A stretch of DNA of 64,000 nt, taken from the NCBI GenBank assembly GCA_005046945.1, contig SUSS01000002.1, positions 62,001 to 126,000 on the forward strand, given 5' to 3'. A program made the position numbers and the translations under genes. The stretch comes from Tissierella creatinini. GTDB taxonomy: Bacteria; Bacillota; Clostridia; Tissierellales; Tissierellaceae. Numbering within the stretch: the first letter of the stretch is position 1; every line of letters starts with the position of its first letter. Below are positions 38,222 through 47,224 of the stretch, one piece after another. Under the pieces are notes generated by a model that searched no databases, was not told the DNA's origin, and saw nothing but the letters and a program-made list of their open reading frames with translations.

Positions 38222-38839
38222 ATGTTAAAAGTTGAGCTATTAGTTAAGAATATTGATCCCAATAATATACTAGAAAAGATTCCGGCAGATAATCCGATTG
38301 TGGGTTTTTTAAAAAAAATAATTAAAACGATTCCTTCCATATTCCTTGCCCTTGGTACTTTTATTTTTGATGTTCCCATGGTGAAGAGGAAGATAATAGG
38401 CGGATTAAACGAACTTTTTATGGAGAAAAAATTAACGCTTAAGCTTGTAGGAATGGATAGCAAAAAAGTAGAAAGAGAGGGAGAAAAAATGTTGAAGTTA
38501 GATTTTTTATTTAATGAGCTTGATTATGAAAGTGTGTTAAGTGAATTGTTAAGGATAATGTTGGAATCCAACCTTAAAAAAGATGGAGAAATAGGAGATA
38601 CGTCAAAATACATAAATGGTTTAGGGGAAGTACCATATAACATGCTTAAGGCAGCCCTTGAAACCTTGCCACAAGAACAAAAAGATGAAATAGTAACCAA
38701 TATTATTCGAATTAACAGGAATAAGATAGTTTCCTTGATTAATAATCTAGCCGAAAAGAATAATATAAAAGCAGAATTATCGTCTATGAATGTTGCAATG
38801 GTAATGGTGCGCCCGGAGGGACTGGAACCCCCGATTTAG
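38222..38839 (+). CDS. Unknown protein whose C-terminus is derived from a tRNA fragment
   Basis: 205 residues with no family I recognise. It is rich in Leu, Ile, Lys and Glu, has a hydrophobic stretch at about 32-52 and looks largely helical (KEQKDEIVTNIIRINRNKIVSLINNLAEKN). The last 11 residues (MVRPEGLEPPI) are a reading of the antisense of a tRNA 3' end, a well-known artefact string. The native C-terminus was therefore probably around residue 190, and the gene was fused to this fragment by an insertion or deletion. AGAAAGGA lies before the ATG. Confidence 0.65.
   Translation: MLKVELLVKNIDPNNILEKIPADNPIVGFLKKIIKTIPSIFLALGTFIFDVPMVKRKIIGGLNELFMEKKLTLKLVGMDSKKVEREGEKMLKLDFLFNELDYESVLSELLRIMLESNLKKDGEIGDTSKYINGLGEVPYNMLKAALETLPQEQKDEIVTNIIRINRNKIVSLINNLAEKNNIKAELSSMNVAMVMVRPEGLEPPI
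38805..38833 (-). repeat. 3'-terminal tRNA-Arg fragment, possible att remnant
   Basis: 29 bases match the 3' end (T-arm, acceptor strand, CCA) of the intact tRNA-Arg at 46374-46450 with one mismatch. The rest of the tRNA is absent. Orientation is the same (minus), and the fragment lies on the 3' side of the intact tRNA 7.5 kb away, which is how an island inserted at a tRNA 3' end would be bounded. Confidence 0.8.
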
Positions 38840-38916
38840 CACTGAATCAACAAAGTATAGAACCTTGGCATGGCTCTCTAATAACCTAAGACCCATGCTG
38901 ATGATTCTGCTTTATA

Positions 38917-40458
38917 TCAACCCAACTTTATTCGTTGTATATATTTTTCCAGCTTTATTGCTTCTTCCCTATTATTTGGATTTTTATAATCTTTTTCACC
39001 AATTATATCCCTCGTGAAATCCCAAAAGGCAGCTGTTAGATTCGTCTCATTAATAGCAAGTATGACCGGTGGTGTTACTGTTTTAGCAACGATTGCTCCC
39101 AGTTCTTCCTTGGTATATACAAAATAGTTGCTTTCGGGCATTTCTTCAATAAATTTGACATGGAAATTATCATATATATACAATAAATAGACCAAACGTT
39201 CAAGATGTTCGATATATTCTTCTTTCATGTAGTAAACAGATTCTTCACTCATCATATCAGAAAAAGAAACCTTGATTTTATTGGCCTGAATTGATTCCAT
39301 ATCGAATATAGGTATTATTTCGTAAAAGATATTTGTTTGAAGCTTTTTTTCGAAATTCTTTATTCTTTGTTTCTGATACTCAATAAGATTGCTATTGTGG
39401 ATTCCAATACGCGATAATATCCTAGATGACACATTTTCAGGCATAGTTAATAATGAGAGCGACTCAGTTTTTATAATGGAGTTGCTTTTTTCTTTTTCAA
39501 ACTCCCTAAGGGTTTCTAAATAAGGTTCTTTGTCTTTTGTAGTAAAGACCCGCATCAAGGGTTTGCATTGATTGAGATATTGATAGAATTCATCTGCATA
39601 AGCCCTGATTGCCTTATGGTTTTTGACCAGCAGATTGGCTGCCTGATGGATGGATTGCCCAACTGAGCTTGATATTACAGCAGAGACGCCTGGCGAGATA
39701 AACATCGTTTGTTTGAACACCCCATCCCGCTTTTTTGGATAATAATAAGGTTCAACCAAACTTGTCATGTACAAAGGCAACCATTGATGGATTGCGTTCA
39801 ACATTTCATCCAAATCCCGGCTTACCGTATGTATAATTTTTATCTTATTTCCTTTTGATAGAACTGTAACCATCAGCCCTGCCCATCTTGCAGCAAATTC
39901 AGGGTCTGCTGTCATCCAGTCAGTAGATTCATCGCTATATAGGAGCAAGGTTTGGGGCTTGTCTTGTGCCGCTACTTTCAGCAGGAAGTGTTCGGCAGCC
40001 TGACGCTTGCCTTCTATACCATAATAAATGGATATTTCATCTTGTTGTAATTGGGATGATTCGTTTATGTGCTTAGCTGCTTCGCTCATTTTCTTAGGCA
40101 TCTTTGGAGTCAAATTTAACTTGTTTAAGTCATCAAGAAACCCACCTACGGCTTGTATTTCTTCATTCTGTTCATTGCTGAGCCACTTTGCTATTGACAT
40201 TGAAAGCTCGTCAGTGTCAAAGAGTGCCATGTTTATATTTAATGTATCCAATAATGCCTTGTGCTGGTAATCTGACACACAATGACGTGCGAAATAATCA
40301 GCCATTTTACTTATGATCGCCTCATCCTTTATGGCATTGCGTTTTCCCCTTCTGAGTCTGCTGATGTAGGATGGATCAAGCTTTACCTTATGACCTAAGG
40401 CACTATTGCCGGTATTCGTCAAATTCATAAGAAAATCTAACTTTTTAAAAAATTCCAC
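38917..40458 (-). CDS. Large HTH transcriptional regulator of unknown ligand
   Basis: 513 residues from the GTG at 40458, which has AGAGGTGA at a good distance; the ORF could start three codons earlier. The N-terminus (about 1-65) is an XRE-like helix-turn-helix (NSALGHKVKLDPSYISRLRRGKRN). The remaining 450 residues show no domain I recognise; the middle contains a stretch (PQTLLLYSDESTDWM, KIKIIHTVSRDLDEM) that could be a sensor. It is divergent from the SLH protein gene with a palindrome between them, so control of that gene is plausible. Confidence 0.72.
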   Translation of the reverse strand: MEFFKKLDFLMNLTNTGNSALGHKVKLDPSYISRLRRGKRNAIKDEAIISKMADYFARHCVSDYQHKALLDTLNINMALFDTDELSMSIAKWLSNEQNEEIQAVGGFLDDLNKLNLTPKMPKKMSEAAKHINESSQLQQDEISIYYGIEGKRQAAEHFLLKVAAQDKPQTLLLYSDESTDWMTADPEFAARWAGLMVTVLSKGNKIKIIHTVSRDLDEMLNAIHQWLPLYMTSLVEPYYYPKKRDGVFKQTMFISPGVSAVISSSVGQSIHQAANLLVKNHKAIRAYADEFYQYLNQCKPLMRVFTTKDKEPYLETLREFEKEKSNSIIKTESLSLLTMPENVSSRILSRIGIHNSNLIEYQKQRIKNFEKKLQTNIFYEIIPIFDMESIQANKIKVSFSDMMSEESVYYMKEEYIEHLERLVYLLYIYDNFHVKFIEEMPESNYFVYTKEELGAIVAKTVTPPVILAINETNLTAAFWDFTRDIIGEKDYKNPNNREEAIKLEKYIQRIKLG

Positions 40459-40510
40459 TTTTGTCACCTCTGTTTAATTATAGCAAGTGATTGTTTTGAA
40501 ATCAATAAAA

Positions 40511-40529
40511 TTGGCACGATTCATGCCAA
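40511..40529. promoter_or_regulatory. Palindrome between divergent regulator and SLH gene
   Basis: TTGGCA and TGCCAA flank 7 bases, inside the 197-base gap between the regulator and the SLH gene. It may be an operator for the HTH regulator. No other evidence. Confidence 0.4.
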
Positions 40530-40655
40530 CAGATTTGTCACGGTCAATTTCATAAAGTCTCTTCCATAATAGGATCAAAACAAGTATAGTTTTCTAATGA
40601 AGTTAAAGAAAATATTAACAAAAAATCTTATGTGAAGATGAAGGAGGAAGTTAAA

Positions 40656-43600
40656 ATGCTAAAGAAAAGAATATCGTTAATGTTGTCAGTCGTGATGATA
40701 TTATCATTTTTTGCTTCTGTACCCATGCCGGTATTTGCAAGTGAAACAGAATTATTCTATGAAGATTTTGAATACTATGACGAAAATGCTTATCCATCTA
40801 GCTTTAATCTAAAGTATGATGGCACAGGCTCAGGTAATCAAAAGGTAATCAGCACACTTGATTACAATAATGAAAACACTAAAGTTTTTCAATTAGAGGG
40901 GGCAGGTAGTTGGGCTTCAGAACAGTATGTGAACCTGCCTTCTGAATTGCCAGAAGTACTTATCCTTGAGGCATATATTATGCCGGTAAGTGGTAATAGT
41001 CCTGGAGAAATTTCCTTGCGTAATTTGAATGTAGGAACTTGGGGAACAAGAGTAGCTACTGTTTGGTTTGGACAGAATGGTAAAATACAGGCAATTCCAG
41101 ATGGCAATCATCTCAGTCCTATTGATTTGGGGGACTATACTTTTGGTCAATGGTATAATATAAGATTAGAGGCTAACTTGCTTACGAAAACATACGATGT
41201 ATACATAGACGGGACAATGGTGGAAGAAGACATTCCAACGCATCAAACCGTAGAACCTAAAACTATAAGCCTAGTTGCAGGTAACCTTGGGACAAATAAA
41301 ATATATTATGATAACGTAGGTCTCTATACTGAGATTGATGAACCTTTCTCAGGTGGAACAGGTACAGAAGAAGATCCTTATTTAATTTCCACAGAGGGTG
41401 ATCTATTTGAATTAGCTCAAAAAACAACTGCTGACAATGACTTTATAGGGGAATATTTTATTCAGACAAAAGATATTGAGATAACAACATTATGGACTCC
41501 AATAGGATGGAAGGGTAATTTCTATGATACTAACCTACCATTCGAGGGACATTATAATGGGCAGAATTATAGCATTTCTAACTTAAGCATTTCCTCGGCT
41601 ATAAGTTGGGCAGGACTATTCTCAGTTCTAGGAGTAAATGGAATCCTAGAAGACATTAAACTGGAGGATGTTAGCATAGAAGCAGGTTATCATTCCGGTG
41701 CTTTAGTTGGAGAAAACAGAGGACAAATCAAGGGGTGTACAGTATCTGGTTCAATCAACGGAGCCGGTCAGTTGGGTGGCTTAGTTGGCATGAGTCACAA
41801 TGGTTTATTAGAAGATTGCCATTCCTCTATGACAGTAATTGGAAGCCAAGAGGCTGTAGGTGGCTTGGTAGGGTATTCAACAAATAATTCTGGCAATGCA
41901 GCAGATTCAATTATAGGGTGCAGTTCTACCGGCAATGTTTCTGGTGTTCAGCGTACAGGAGGTCTTGTTGGGACATTGCAAGGCGGACTATTATCGGAAA
42001 GTTTTGCTCTTGGAGATATAAGTAGTTCAAATAATTATACTGGCGGACTAGTGGGAGTTGTTGAGTCTGCTAATGGTTTTGTTGCTGAAGTTAAAAACAG
42101 CTATGCAAGAGCATCTATCTCGGCTCCAAATGACAAATATGTGGGCGGAATGTTTGGGGCTAATTTCTGGGGTGCTGCTTCAAATTGCTATGCAGCAGGA
42201 AGCATTGCTGCATCCGGTGCCAATGTAGGTGGTCTAACAGGTATGATTTACTCAGGTACAATTACTAAAGATTGCTACTATGATGCCGAATTATCAGGCT
42301 TGTCTGATGAAGGCAAGGGAACACCAAAATCAACTGATGAAATGAAAAAAAATTCAACCTATAACAATTGGTCTTTCCCTGCAGTATGGACTATAAACAC
42401 AAGTGATAATGATGGGTATCCAGCACTTGAATGGCAGGGTTTCACACATGAATCCCTATCAGATGACGCAAGATTATCGGATTTATCAGCTTCCGGCATG
42501 ATACTGACACCAGCCTTTGAAGATACTGTGACAAGCTATTCAGCTAATGTAACAAATCAAATCACCACTACAATAGTCACAGCAAATCCAGCTTCAGAAA
42601 GTGCTATAGTAAAAATAAACGGTACTTCAGGCAATAGCAAGGAAATATCACTAAATGAGGGAAGCAATTTAATTAGCATAGAAGTGATTGCTGAAGATGG
42701 TATAACGTCCAAGACCTATACAATCAACATAAATAGAGATAGCTACATTCCTGTAGATAACCAGGCGCCAGTTCTCAGCTCAGACTGGAATTATAGTACA
42801 GTTTATTTTGGCCAGAACTACCCTTTTAACATAACGGTTACAGATTATGAAAATACTCCAAATACACGTTTGTATAGTTATATTGATGATACTGCACCAA
42901 ACCAAGCATATAATTTTTCTGTAGTACCGGGTACAGTAAATATCACCCTATCACCACTAAAGGGTGTTATACCTGCAGGAGGTCATACTCTTAACTATTA
43001 TGCAGTTGATACAGAAGGGGCTAAGTCAGCAGTATTAGTGTTACCTTTTACAATTGCTGAAGAAGCTTCAAGTGAAGCAGACTTGTCAAATATTTCATTA
43101 TCAGATATAGACCTTGTACCAGATTTTGACTCAGAAACCTTGAATTATACTGCAAGTGTGGGCAATAGCATGACCAATACTACCATCACAGCAAATCCGG
43201 CTTCAGAAAGTGCTATAGTAAAAATAAACGGTACTTTAGGCAATAGCAAGGAAATATCACTAAATGAGGGAAGCAATTTAATCACCATAGAAGTAACTGC
43301 TGAAGATGGCATAACGTCCAAGACCTATGAAATCAACATAACAAGGGAAGGTAAGGACTCAATCGGGGGAAGTGACAGTTCCCACAAGTATTACACAATC
43401 ACTGCCAGTGCTGGTGCTGGAGGCAGCATATCTCCTTCAGGGGATATTAATGTTCGTGAGGATAGGGATAAAGAATTTGCTATTAAAGCAGATAAGGGTT
43501 ATATGATTTCAGATGTACTAGTAGATAATAAGAGTGTAGGCCCAATAGATAGCTATAAATTTAAGGATGTTTCTAGAAAACATACAATTAGAGCAAAGTT

Positions 43601-44198
43601 TACTGAAAAAGTTCAAGAAGAAATCAAAAAACAAGCAAGTCCTAAAGAGAATCCTTTTATTGATATTTCACAAAATGATTGGTTCCTAGACAATGTAATG
43701 TGGGCTTATGGACAAGGGTTTATGAAGGGAACTGGAGAAAATACATTTTCACCTTATATCAGCACAACAAGAGGTATGATAGTAACTATTTTACATCGCC
43801 TAGAGAATACACCTGAGGAAAAGGTTGAAGATAGCTTCCTTGACCTGATGCCAAATAAGTATTATTCGGAGGCTATAGCCTGGGCGGTCAAGCATGAAAT
43901 TGTAAAAGGCTATGGAAATGGCAAGTTCGGGCCGGAGGATTTCATCACACGTGAACAGTTAGCAACAATTATAATGAACTATGCTAAGATGAAAGGATAC
44001 GATGTTACGGCTAGAGCTGATTTGTCTAAGTTTGAAGACTTAAAAGACATATCAGCTTGGGCTATGGACCCTATGTCTTGGGCAAATGCAGAGGGTTTGA
44101 TTCAAGGTGATGGAAATATCCTAATGCCAAGAGCTAATGCAACAAGGGCTCAAGCAGCATCTATTCTTAATCGATTTGTAGAGAGGATTGATAAGTAA
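40656..44198 (+). CDS. SLH-anchored surface protein with GLUG repeats and cadherin-like domains
   Basis: 1180 residues from the ATG at 40656 (AAGGAGGAAG upstream); earlier in-frame starts lack a site. The signal peptide ends near PVFASETE. A lectin/LamG-like domain covers about 30-230. A GLUG-repeat region with GGLVG motifs covers about 235-580. Two near-identical cadherin-like beta-sandwich domains are at about 605-695 and 805-900, separated by an Ig-like domain. A GGSISPSG beta domain follows, then three C-terminal SLH domains (about 1000-1175) that bind pyruvylated secondary wall polymer. It is likely an S-layer-associated adhesin or scaffold. Target unknown. Confidence 0.9.
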   Translation: MLKKRISLMLSVVMILSFFASVPMPVFASETELFYEDFEYYDENAYPSSFNLKYDGTGSGNQKVISTLDYNNENTKVFQLEGAGSWASEQYVNLPSELPEVLILEAYIMPVSGNSPGEISLRNLNVGTWGTRVATVWFGQNGKIQAIPDGNHLSPIDLGDYTFGQWYNIRLEANLLTKTYDVYIDGTMVEEDIPTHQTVEPKTISLVAGNLGTNKIYYDNVGLYTEIDEPFSGGTGTEEDPYLISTEGDLFELAQKTTADNDFIGEYFIQTKDIEITTLWTPIGWKGNFYDTNLPFEGHYNGQNYSISNLSISSAISWAGLFSVLGVNGILEDIKLEDVSIEAGYHSGALVGENRGQIKGCTVSGSINGAGQLGGLVGMSHNGLLEDCHSSMTVIGSQEAVGGLVGYSTNNSGNAADSIIGCSSTGNVSGVQRTGGLVGTLQGGLLSESFALGDISSSNNYTGGLVGVVESANGFVAEVKNSYARASISAPNDKYVGGMFGANFWGAASNCYAAGSIAASGANVGGLTGMIYSGTITKDCYYDAELSGLSDEGKGTPKSTDEMKKNSTYNNWSFPAVWTINTSDNDGYPALEWQGFTHESLSDDARLSDLSASGMILTPAFEDTVTSYSANVTNQITTTIVTANPASESAIVKINGTSGNSKEISLNEGSNLISIEVIAEDGITSKTYTININRDSYIPVDNQAPVLSSDWNYSTVYFGQNYPFNITVTDYENTPNTRLYSYIDDTAPNQAYNFSVVPGTVNITLSPLKGVIPAGGHTLNYYAVDTEGAKSAVLVLPFTIAEEASSEADLSNISLSDIDLVPDFDSETLNYTASVGNSMTNTTITANPASESAIVKINGTLGNSKEISLNEGSNLITIEVTAEDGITSKTYEINITREGKDSIGGSDSSHKYYTITASAGAGGSISPSGDINVREDRDKEFAIKADKGYMISDVLVDNKSVGPIDSYKFKDVSRKHTIRAKFTEKVQEEIKKQASPKENPFIDISQNDWFLDNVMWAYGQGFMKGTGENTFSPYISTTRGMIVTILHRLENTPEEKVEDSFLDLMPNKYYSEAIAWAVKHEIVKGYGNGKFGPEDFITREQLATIIMNYAKMKGYDVTARADLSKFEDLKDISAWAMDPMSWANAEGLIQGDGNILMPRANATRAQAASILNRFVERIDK
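42578..43341 (+). repeat. Pair of near-identical 155-base repeats inside the SLH gene
   Basis: Copy one is 42578-42732 and copy two is 43187-43341, offset 609 bases (203 codons, in frame). They encode the second half of each cadherin-like domain (ANPASESAIVKINGT...) and differ at only a few bases, whereas the first halves of the two domains have diverged. This suggests recent gene conversion or unequal exchange. Confidence 0.85.
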
Positions 44199-44209
44199 CA
44201 CTAGTATGA

Positions 44210-44244
44210 ACAACCTGCCTTTTATAAAGGCAGGTTGTATTTTC
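44210..44244 (+). terminator. Terminator after the SLH gene
   Basis: ACAACCTGCC pairs with GGCAGGTTGT around TTTATAAA and is followed by ATTTTC. Confidence 0.85.
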
Positions 44245-44250
44245 ATGCGA

Positions 44251-44349
44251 GCATTTAAATATCAGAGGTAATTGGGTAGCAATTTTATCACACTACCGCA
44301 ACGATTTAATCGTTTAAGAAGTGGGGGGATGTCTTTACCTCGTTATATT
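44251..44349 (-). repeat. Dispersed modular hairpin repeat, copy 2 (inverted)
   Basis: On the minus strand it starts ATATAACGAGGTAAAGACAT followed by a C-run, then AACGATTAAATCGTT and a GTGTGAT spacer. It is shorter than copy 1 and has lost the distal hairpin. Confidence 0.75.
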
Positions 44350-44445
44350 TAAGATGATATATTGAATTTTGATCCATATCTTGATATATTCAATAGTGTT
44401 ATCGTTTCAAATTTAGATATTTAACTGAAGGAAGTGAGTATTTGC

Positions 44446-45549
44446 ATGATACAAGTTATTAAAAGCAAATTTGAAGAAGAAATTGTTTTTGTAGTCTCAA
44501 CCCTAATGGCTGTCATAACTTCATTTTTAGTAAAACCCTCCATTGATGCAGTGGATCTTAAGGTTATCTTTTCGCTATTTAATCTGATGCTGATCAGCCT
44601 TGCATTTGAGAAATACCATCTCTTAGATGGGATTGCCGTCTATATTCTGAGTATGGTACGCAGCGAGAAAAGCATAGGACTTGTTATGATCTTTACAACA
44701 GCTGGCCTTGGAATGCTTATGACCAACGACGTTGCTCTTTTGACTGTTGTGCCTATTACAATGACAATAGCAAGAAAAGCGGGTTTTGACCCCTTTAAGG
44801 TCGTTGTTTTAGAGACAGCGGCTGCAAACATTGGAAGCAGCTTTACGCCATTTGGTAACCCTCAGAATCTTTACTTATATAACTATTTCCAGATGGACAC
44901 TAAAGAGTTTTTCTTAATCATCACTCCCTTCGTTATAGCGGGAATGATTTTGCTGATATTGATCAACATGCGCAATTCAGATAAGTTGATGGATGTCAAA
45001 CTGAATAAAGTTCATCTAAAGCAAGTGAGAAAGATTGCTTACTATGCTGTTTTGTTTATTCTAGTTATCCTTTCGGTACTCAGGCAGTTGGATTACAAAA
45101 TAGTAACCTTAGTAGTAATGGTCTCAGTAATTATTTTAGACCGAAAGCTTGTTAAAAAAGTAGATTATTTTCTCTTAGGAACCTTTGTAAGCTTTTTTAT
45201 ATTTATTGATAATGTGACCCGCCTGGAAATGGTAAATATTTTCGCCCGTAACCTTTTGGATTCACCATTAAAGGTTTTTTCTGTATCCGCCCTCTTGTCA
45301 CAAATCATCAGTAATGTTCCATCAGCAATTCTTATCAGCGGATTTACGCCCTTTTACAGGGAATTGTTTCTCGGTGTCAGTGTAGGAGGGCTTGGAACGC
45401 TTGTTGCATCCTTGGCCAACCTCATCTCTTATAAAATTTACTGCAAGTCATTCCCTAGAAAGCAATATAAAATCTACTTCAATAAATTGAACGCAGCACT
45501 TTTAATCATTCTTTCCGCATTCGTAATAATATTTAGGCAAATCCAATGA
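44446..45549 (+). CDS. ArsB/NhaD-CitT superfamily membrane transporter
   Basis: 367 residues from the ATG at 44446, with GAAGGAAGTGAG upstream. About ten hydrophobic segments are visible. The motifs MTNDVALLTVVPIT and NIGSSFTPFGNPQN (first half) and SQIISNVPSAILISGF (second half) are the paired re-entrant loops of the ion-transporter superfamily that includes arsenite, Na+/H+ and citrate carriers. The protein is shorter than most (usually about 420). The substrate cannot be inferred; anion or dicarboxylate transport is likely. Confidence 0.83.
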   Translation: MIQVIKSKFEEEIVFVVSTLMAVITSFLVKPSIDAVDLKVIFSLFNLMLISLAFEKYHLLDGIAVYILSMVRSEKSIGLVMIFTTAGLGMLMTNDVALLTVVPITMTIARKAGFDPFKVVVLETAAANIGSSFTPFGNPQNLYLYNYFQMDTKEFFLIITPFVIAGMILLILINMRNSDKLMDVKLNKVHLKQVRKIAYYAVLFILVILSVLRQLDYKIVTLVVMVSVIILDRKLVKKVDYFLLGTFVSFFIFIDNVTRLEMVNIFARNLLDSPLKVFSVSALLSQIISNVPSAILISGFTPFYRELFLGVSVGGLGTLVASLANLISYKIYCKSFPRKQYKIYFNKLNAALLIILSAFVIIFRQIQ

Positions 45550-45584
45550 ATATTTGAGCATATGAAAGAAGGGCGTTACCCCTC

Positions 45585-45640
45585 TTGACAAATAGAATAG
45601 AGTAATATACAATAGGCTTAAATATGCCCCGATGGAGTAT
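45585..45640 (+). promoter_or_regulatory. Promoter and degenerate palindrome before HesB-like paralogue
   Basis: TTGACA at 45585-45590 and TACAAT at 45608-45613 are separated by 17 bases. At 45624-45640 a degenerate form (ATGCCCCGATGGAGTAT) of the palindrome found before the 48834-49130 gene follows. The two upstream regions are clearly duplicates. Confidence 0.7.
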
Positions 45641-45662
45641 AAAAAGATTAGGAGGTTATAAT

Positions 45663-45935
45663 ATGAGAATAGATGTTACAGATGCTGCAAGAAGTGAATT
45701 AAAGAAGCTAATGGAAGAGAAAAATACTGATAAACCCATAAGAATAGGTGTAGCATCAGGTGGTTCTTCATTTGATGTGTTTCTGGATGATGCAAAAGAT
45801 GGGGATGAAATCGTTAAATATGATGACTTCCAATTTGTAATTGAGGATGGATTAAGTCAAGCTGTTAATATGTTCAAAATAGATTATTCCGACTCTTTCT
45901 GTGTAACCCCTTTTACATGGCCTAACTGGATTTAA
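45663..45935 (+). CDS. HesB/IscA-like protein lacking the active-site Cys/Sec
   Basis: 90 residues from the ATG at 45663 (TTAGGAGG upstream). The fold family is HesB/IscA (iron-sulfur biogenesis-like): IDVTDAARSELKKLMEEKNTDKPIRIGVASGGSSFDVFLDD. It is a close paralogue of the gene at 48834-49130 but lacks the YGUGGP segment, having GGSS there. Only one Cys (SFCVTPF) is left, so normal Fe-S or metal binding by the family cysteines is unlikely. It may be a degenerating duplicate or a protein with a changed role. Confidence 0.82.
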   Translation: MRIDVTDAARSELKKLMEEKNTDKPIRIGVASGGSSFDVFLDDAKDGDEIVKYDDFQFVIEDGLSQAVNMFKIDYSDSFCVTPFTWPNWI

Positions 45936-46060
45936 AGAAGCAATAGTTGCTGTAATCCTTTTGCAAAGATACAACGCTATATCATACATAAAAATAGACC
46001 AAGTATGAAGTATATAACATACAAGGATAGAAAAGCCTTTGTAGCTGATTTAACAATAAT

Positions 46061-46254
46061 TTTAAGTAACGGAAGAAATTGCGTAGCAATTTCATCACAC
46101 CACTGAAACGAGGTGGGTGATTTAGGCATCATAGTCTTGTGTAACAAGACATCACACAGCCGCAACGATGCTTGCATCGTTTAGACACACCACCTGTTTA
46201 ACCTAATAGGTACCCACCACTTAAAGAAGTGGGGGATATCTTCAACTCGTTATA
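46061..46254 (-). repeat. Dispersed modular hairpin repeat, copy 3 (inverted, long)
   Basis: On the minus strand it starts TATAACGAGTTGAAGATATC, then a CCCCCACTTC/GAAGTGGTGGG-type stem, AACGATGCAAGCATCGTT, a GTCTTGT/ACAAGAC stem and GAAATTGCTACGCAATTTC. Nearly 195 bases long, it is one of the two most complete copies. The remainder of the 438-base gap before the tRNA-Arg holds a terminator and a short repeat. Confidence 0.8.
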
Positions 46255-46302
46255 GGTGCTTGGGGACGCTGTCCCAAAATTATTTACACTGCCTAAAGAC
46301 AA

Positions 46303-46365
46303 AAAATGCTCTTTTCTAGTTTGAATCTTATTTTGATTCTTACCAGAAAAGAGCATTTTATGAAT
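46303..46365 (-). terminator. Terminator after tRNA-Arg
   Basis: AAAATGCTCTTTTCT pairs with AGAAAAGAGCATTTT around a long AT-rich loop containing its own AATCTTA/TGATT pairing. On the minus strand it is followed by TTTTTTG. Confidence 0.8.
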
Positions 46366-46373
46366 ATTTCATT

Positions 46374-46450
46374 TGGTGCGCCCGGAGGGACTCGAACCCC
46401 CGGCCAACTGATTCGAAGTCAGCGACTCTATCCAACTGAGCTACGGACGC
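46374..46450 (-). tRNA. tRNA-Arg (anticodon TCG)
   Basis: Minus-strand cloverleaf with acceptor GCGTCCG/CGGGCGC, anticodon stem CTGA/TCAG around loop CTTCGAA, T-loop GGTTCGAGTCC, and encoded CCA. A truncated 3' copy lies at 38805-38833. Confidence 0.97.
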
Positions 46451-46636
46451 GTGATATTTCTAGTGTTACCTAGTCCCTATAGCAAGTACAAACTTGATTA
46501 CACCTCATTATAATATATAGCAAATGGAATTGTCAATTTTATTAAGGAGCTTATATATTCAAATAATCAAATGATAACGGAATTATTTACACTGCCAAAT
46601 TATACGTCATATCATTGATAAATGCCTCTTATTGTT

Positions 46637-47224
46637 TTAACACAATTCTTTAATTATAATTTTTATTGGAGAGCATTTACCACCATTACACTTGCTTTCA
46701 GATACACTGCAAGCAGCAACTCCAAGACGAACATCCATTTCTGCTTTTAAAACCACCTTGTCCCCAGGCTTTGAAATAGGCTTTTCAACGGATATACTTC
46801 CGTCAGAATTTATTTTTGTATGCATAAATAAATTAACAGGGTGAATGATTGGCCGTTGCTCATTTAAACAACCATTTATATTTTCAAGGCAATTACGATG
46901 GCCTTGTCCATTATGATAGAAGAAGTCATACATCTCTGGTCTACAACAAGGGTGAATCAAATCATGTTCCCCTACATCATCCAATAGTAATTTAAACATG
47001 GGATTATAAAGATTAGTAAAAATTGTATCTCCTACCTTTAACTTTAAAGATTCATTGCAATCAATTGTTACTCCTGTTGACAAAAATTCTAAAGGATTAT
47101 GTTTAGACTCTGCAAAAAAATCAACAACTTGTGTTCCATCTATATCTATAACTATAATCTCTTCATTTTTCTTCACCTCAATAGATTTTCCGCTACATGG
47201 TTCTATAAAATATTCTCTTTCCAT
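46637..47224 (-). CDS. DUF1989 (urea carboxylase-associated) family protein
   Basis: 195 residues from the ATG at 47224, which has AAAGGAGAGGGG upstream; the frame is open to 47269. Features of the family are IDGTQVVDFFAES, the His/Cys-rich DLIHPCCRPEMYDFFY, HRNCLENI and the C-terminal DVRLGVAACSVSESKCNGGKCSPI. Proteins of this family accompany urea carboxylase or act as guanidine/urea-related hydrolase subunits. Here the gene stands alone, so its role is open. Multiple conserved Cys and His suggest metal binding. Confidence 0.82.
   Translation of the reverse strand: MEREYFIEPCSGKSIEVKKNEEIIVIDIDGTQVVDFFAESKHNPLEFLSTGVTIDCNESLKLKVGDTIFTNLYNPMFKLLLDDVGEHDLIHPCCRPEMYDFFYHNGQGHRNCLENINGCLNEQRPIIHPVNLFMHTKINSDGSISVEKPISKPGDKVVLKAEMDVRLGVAACSVSESKCNGGKCSPIKIIIKELC

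Larger units (their letters stand above)
46278..46596 (+). repeat. 16-base direct repeats flanking the tRNA-Arg
   Basis: AATTATTTACACTGCC occurs at 46278-46293 and 46581-46596 in the same orientation. The first is preceded by GGGGACGCTGTCCC. It resembles the terminal repeat of some IS256-like elements, so these may be insertion-sequence remnants; this is a weak inference. Confidence 0.5.
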
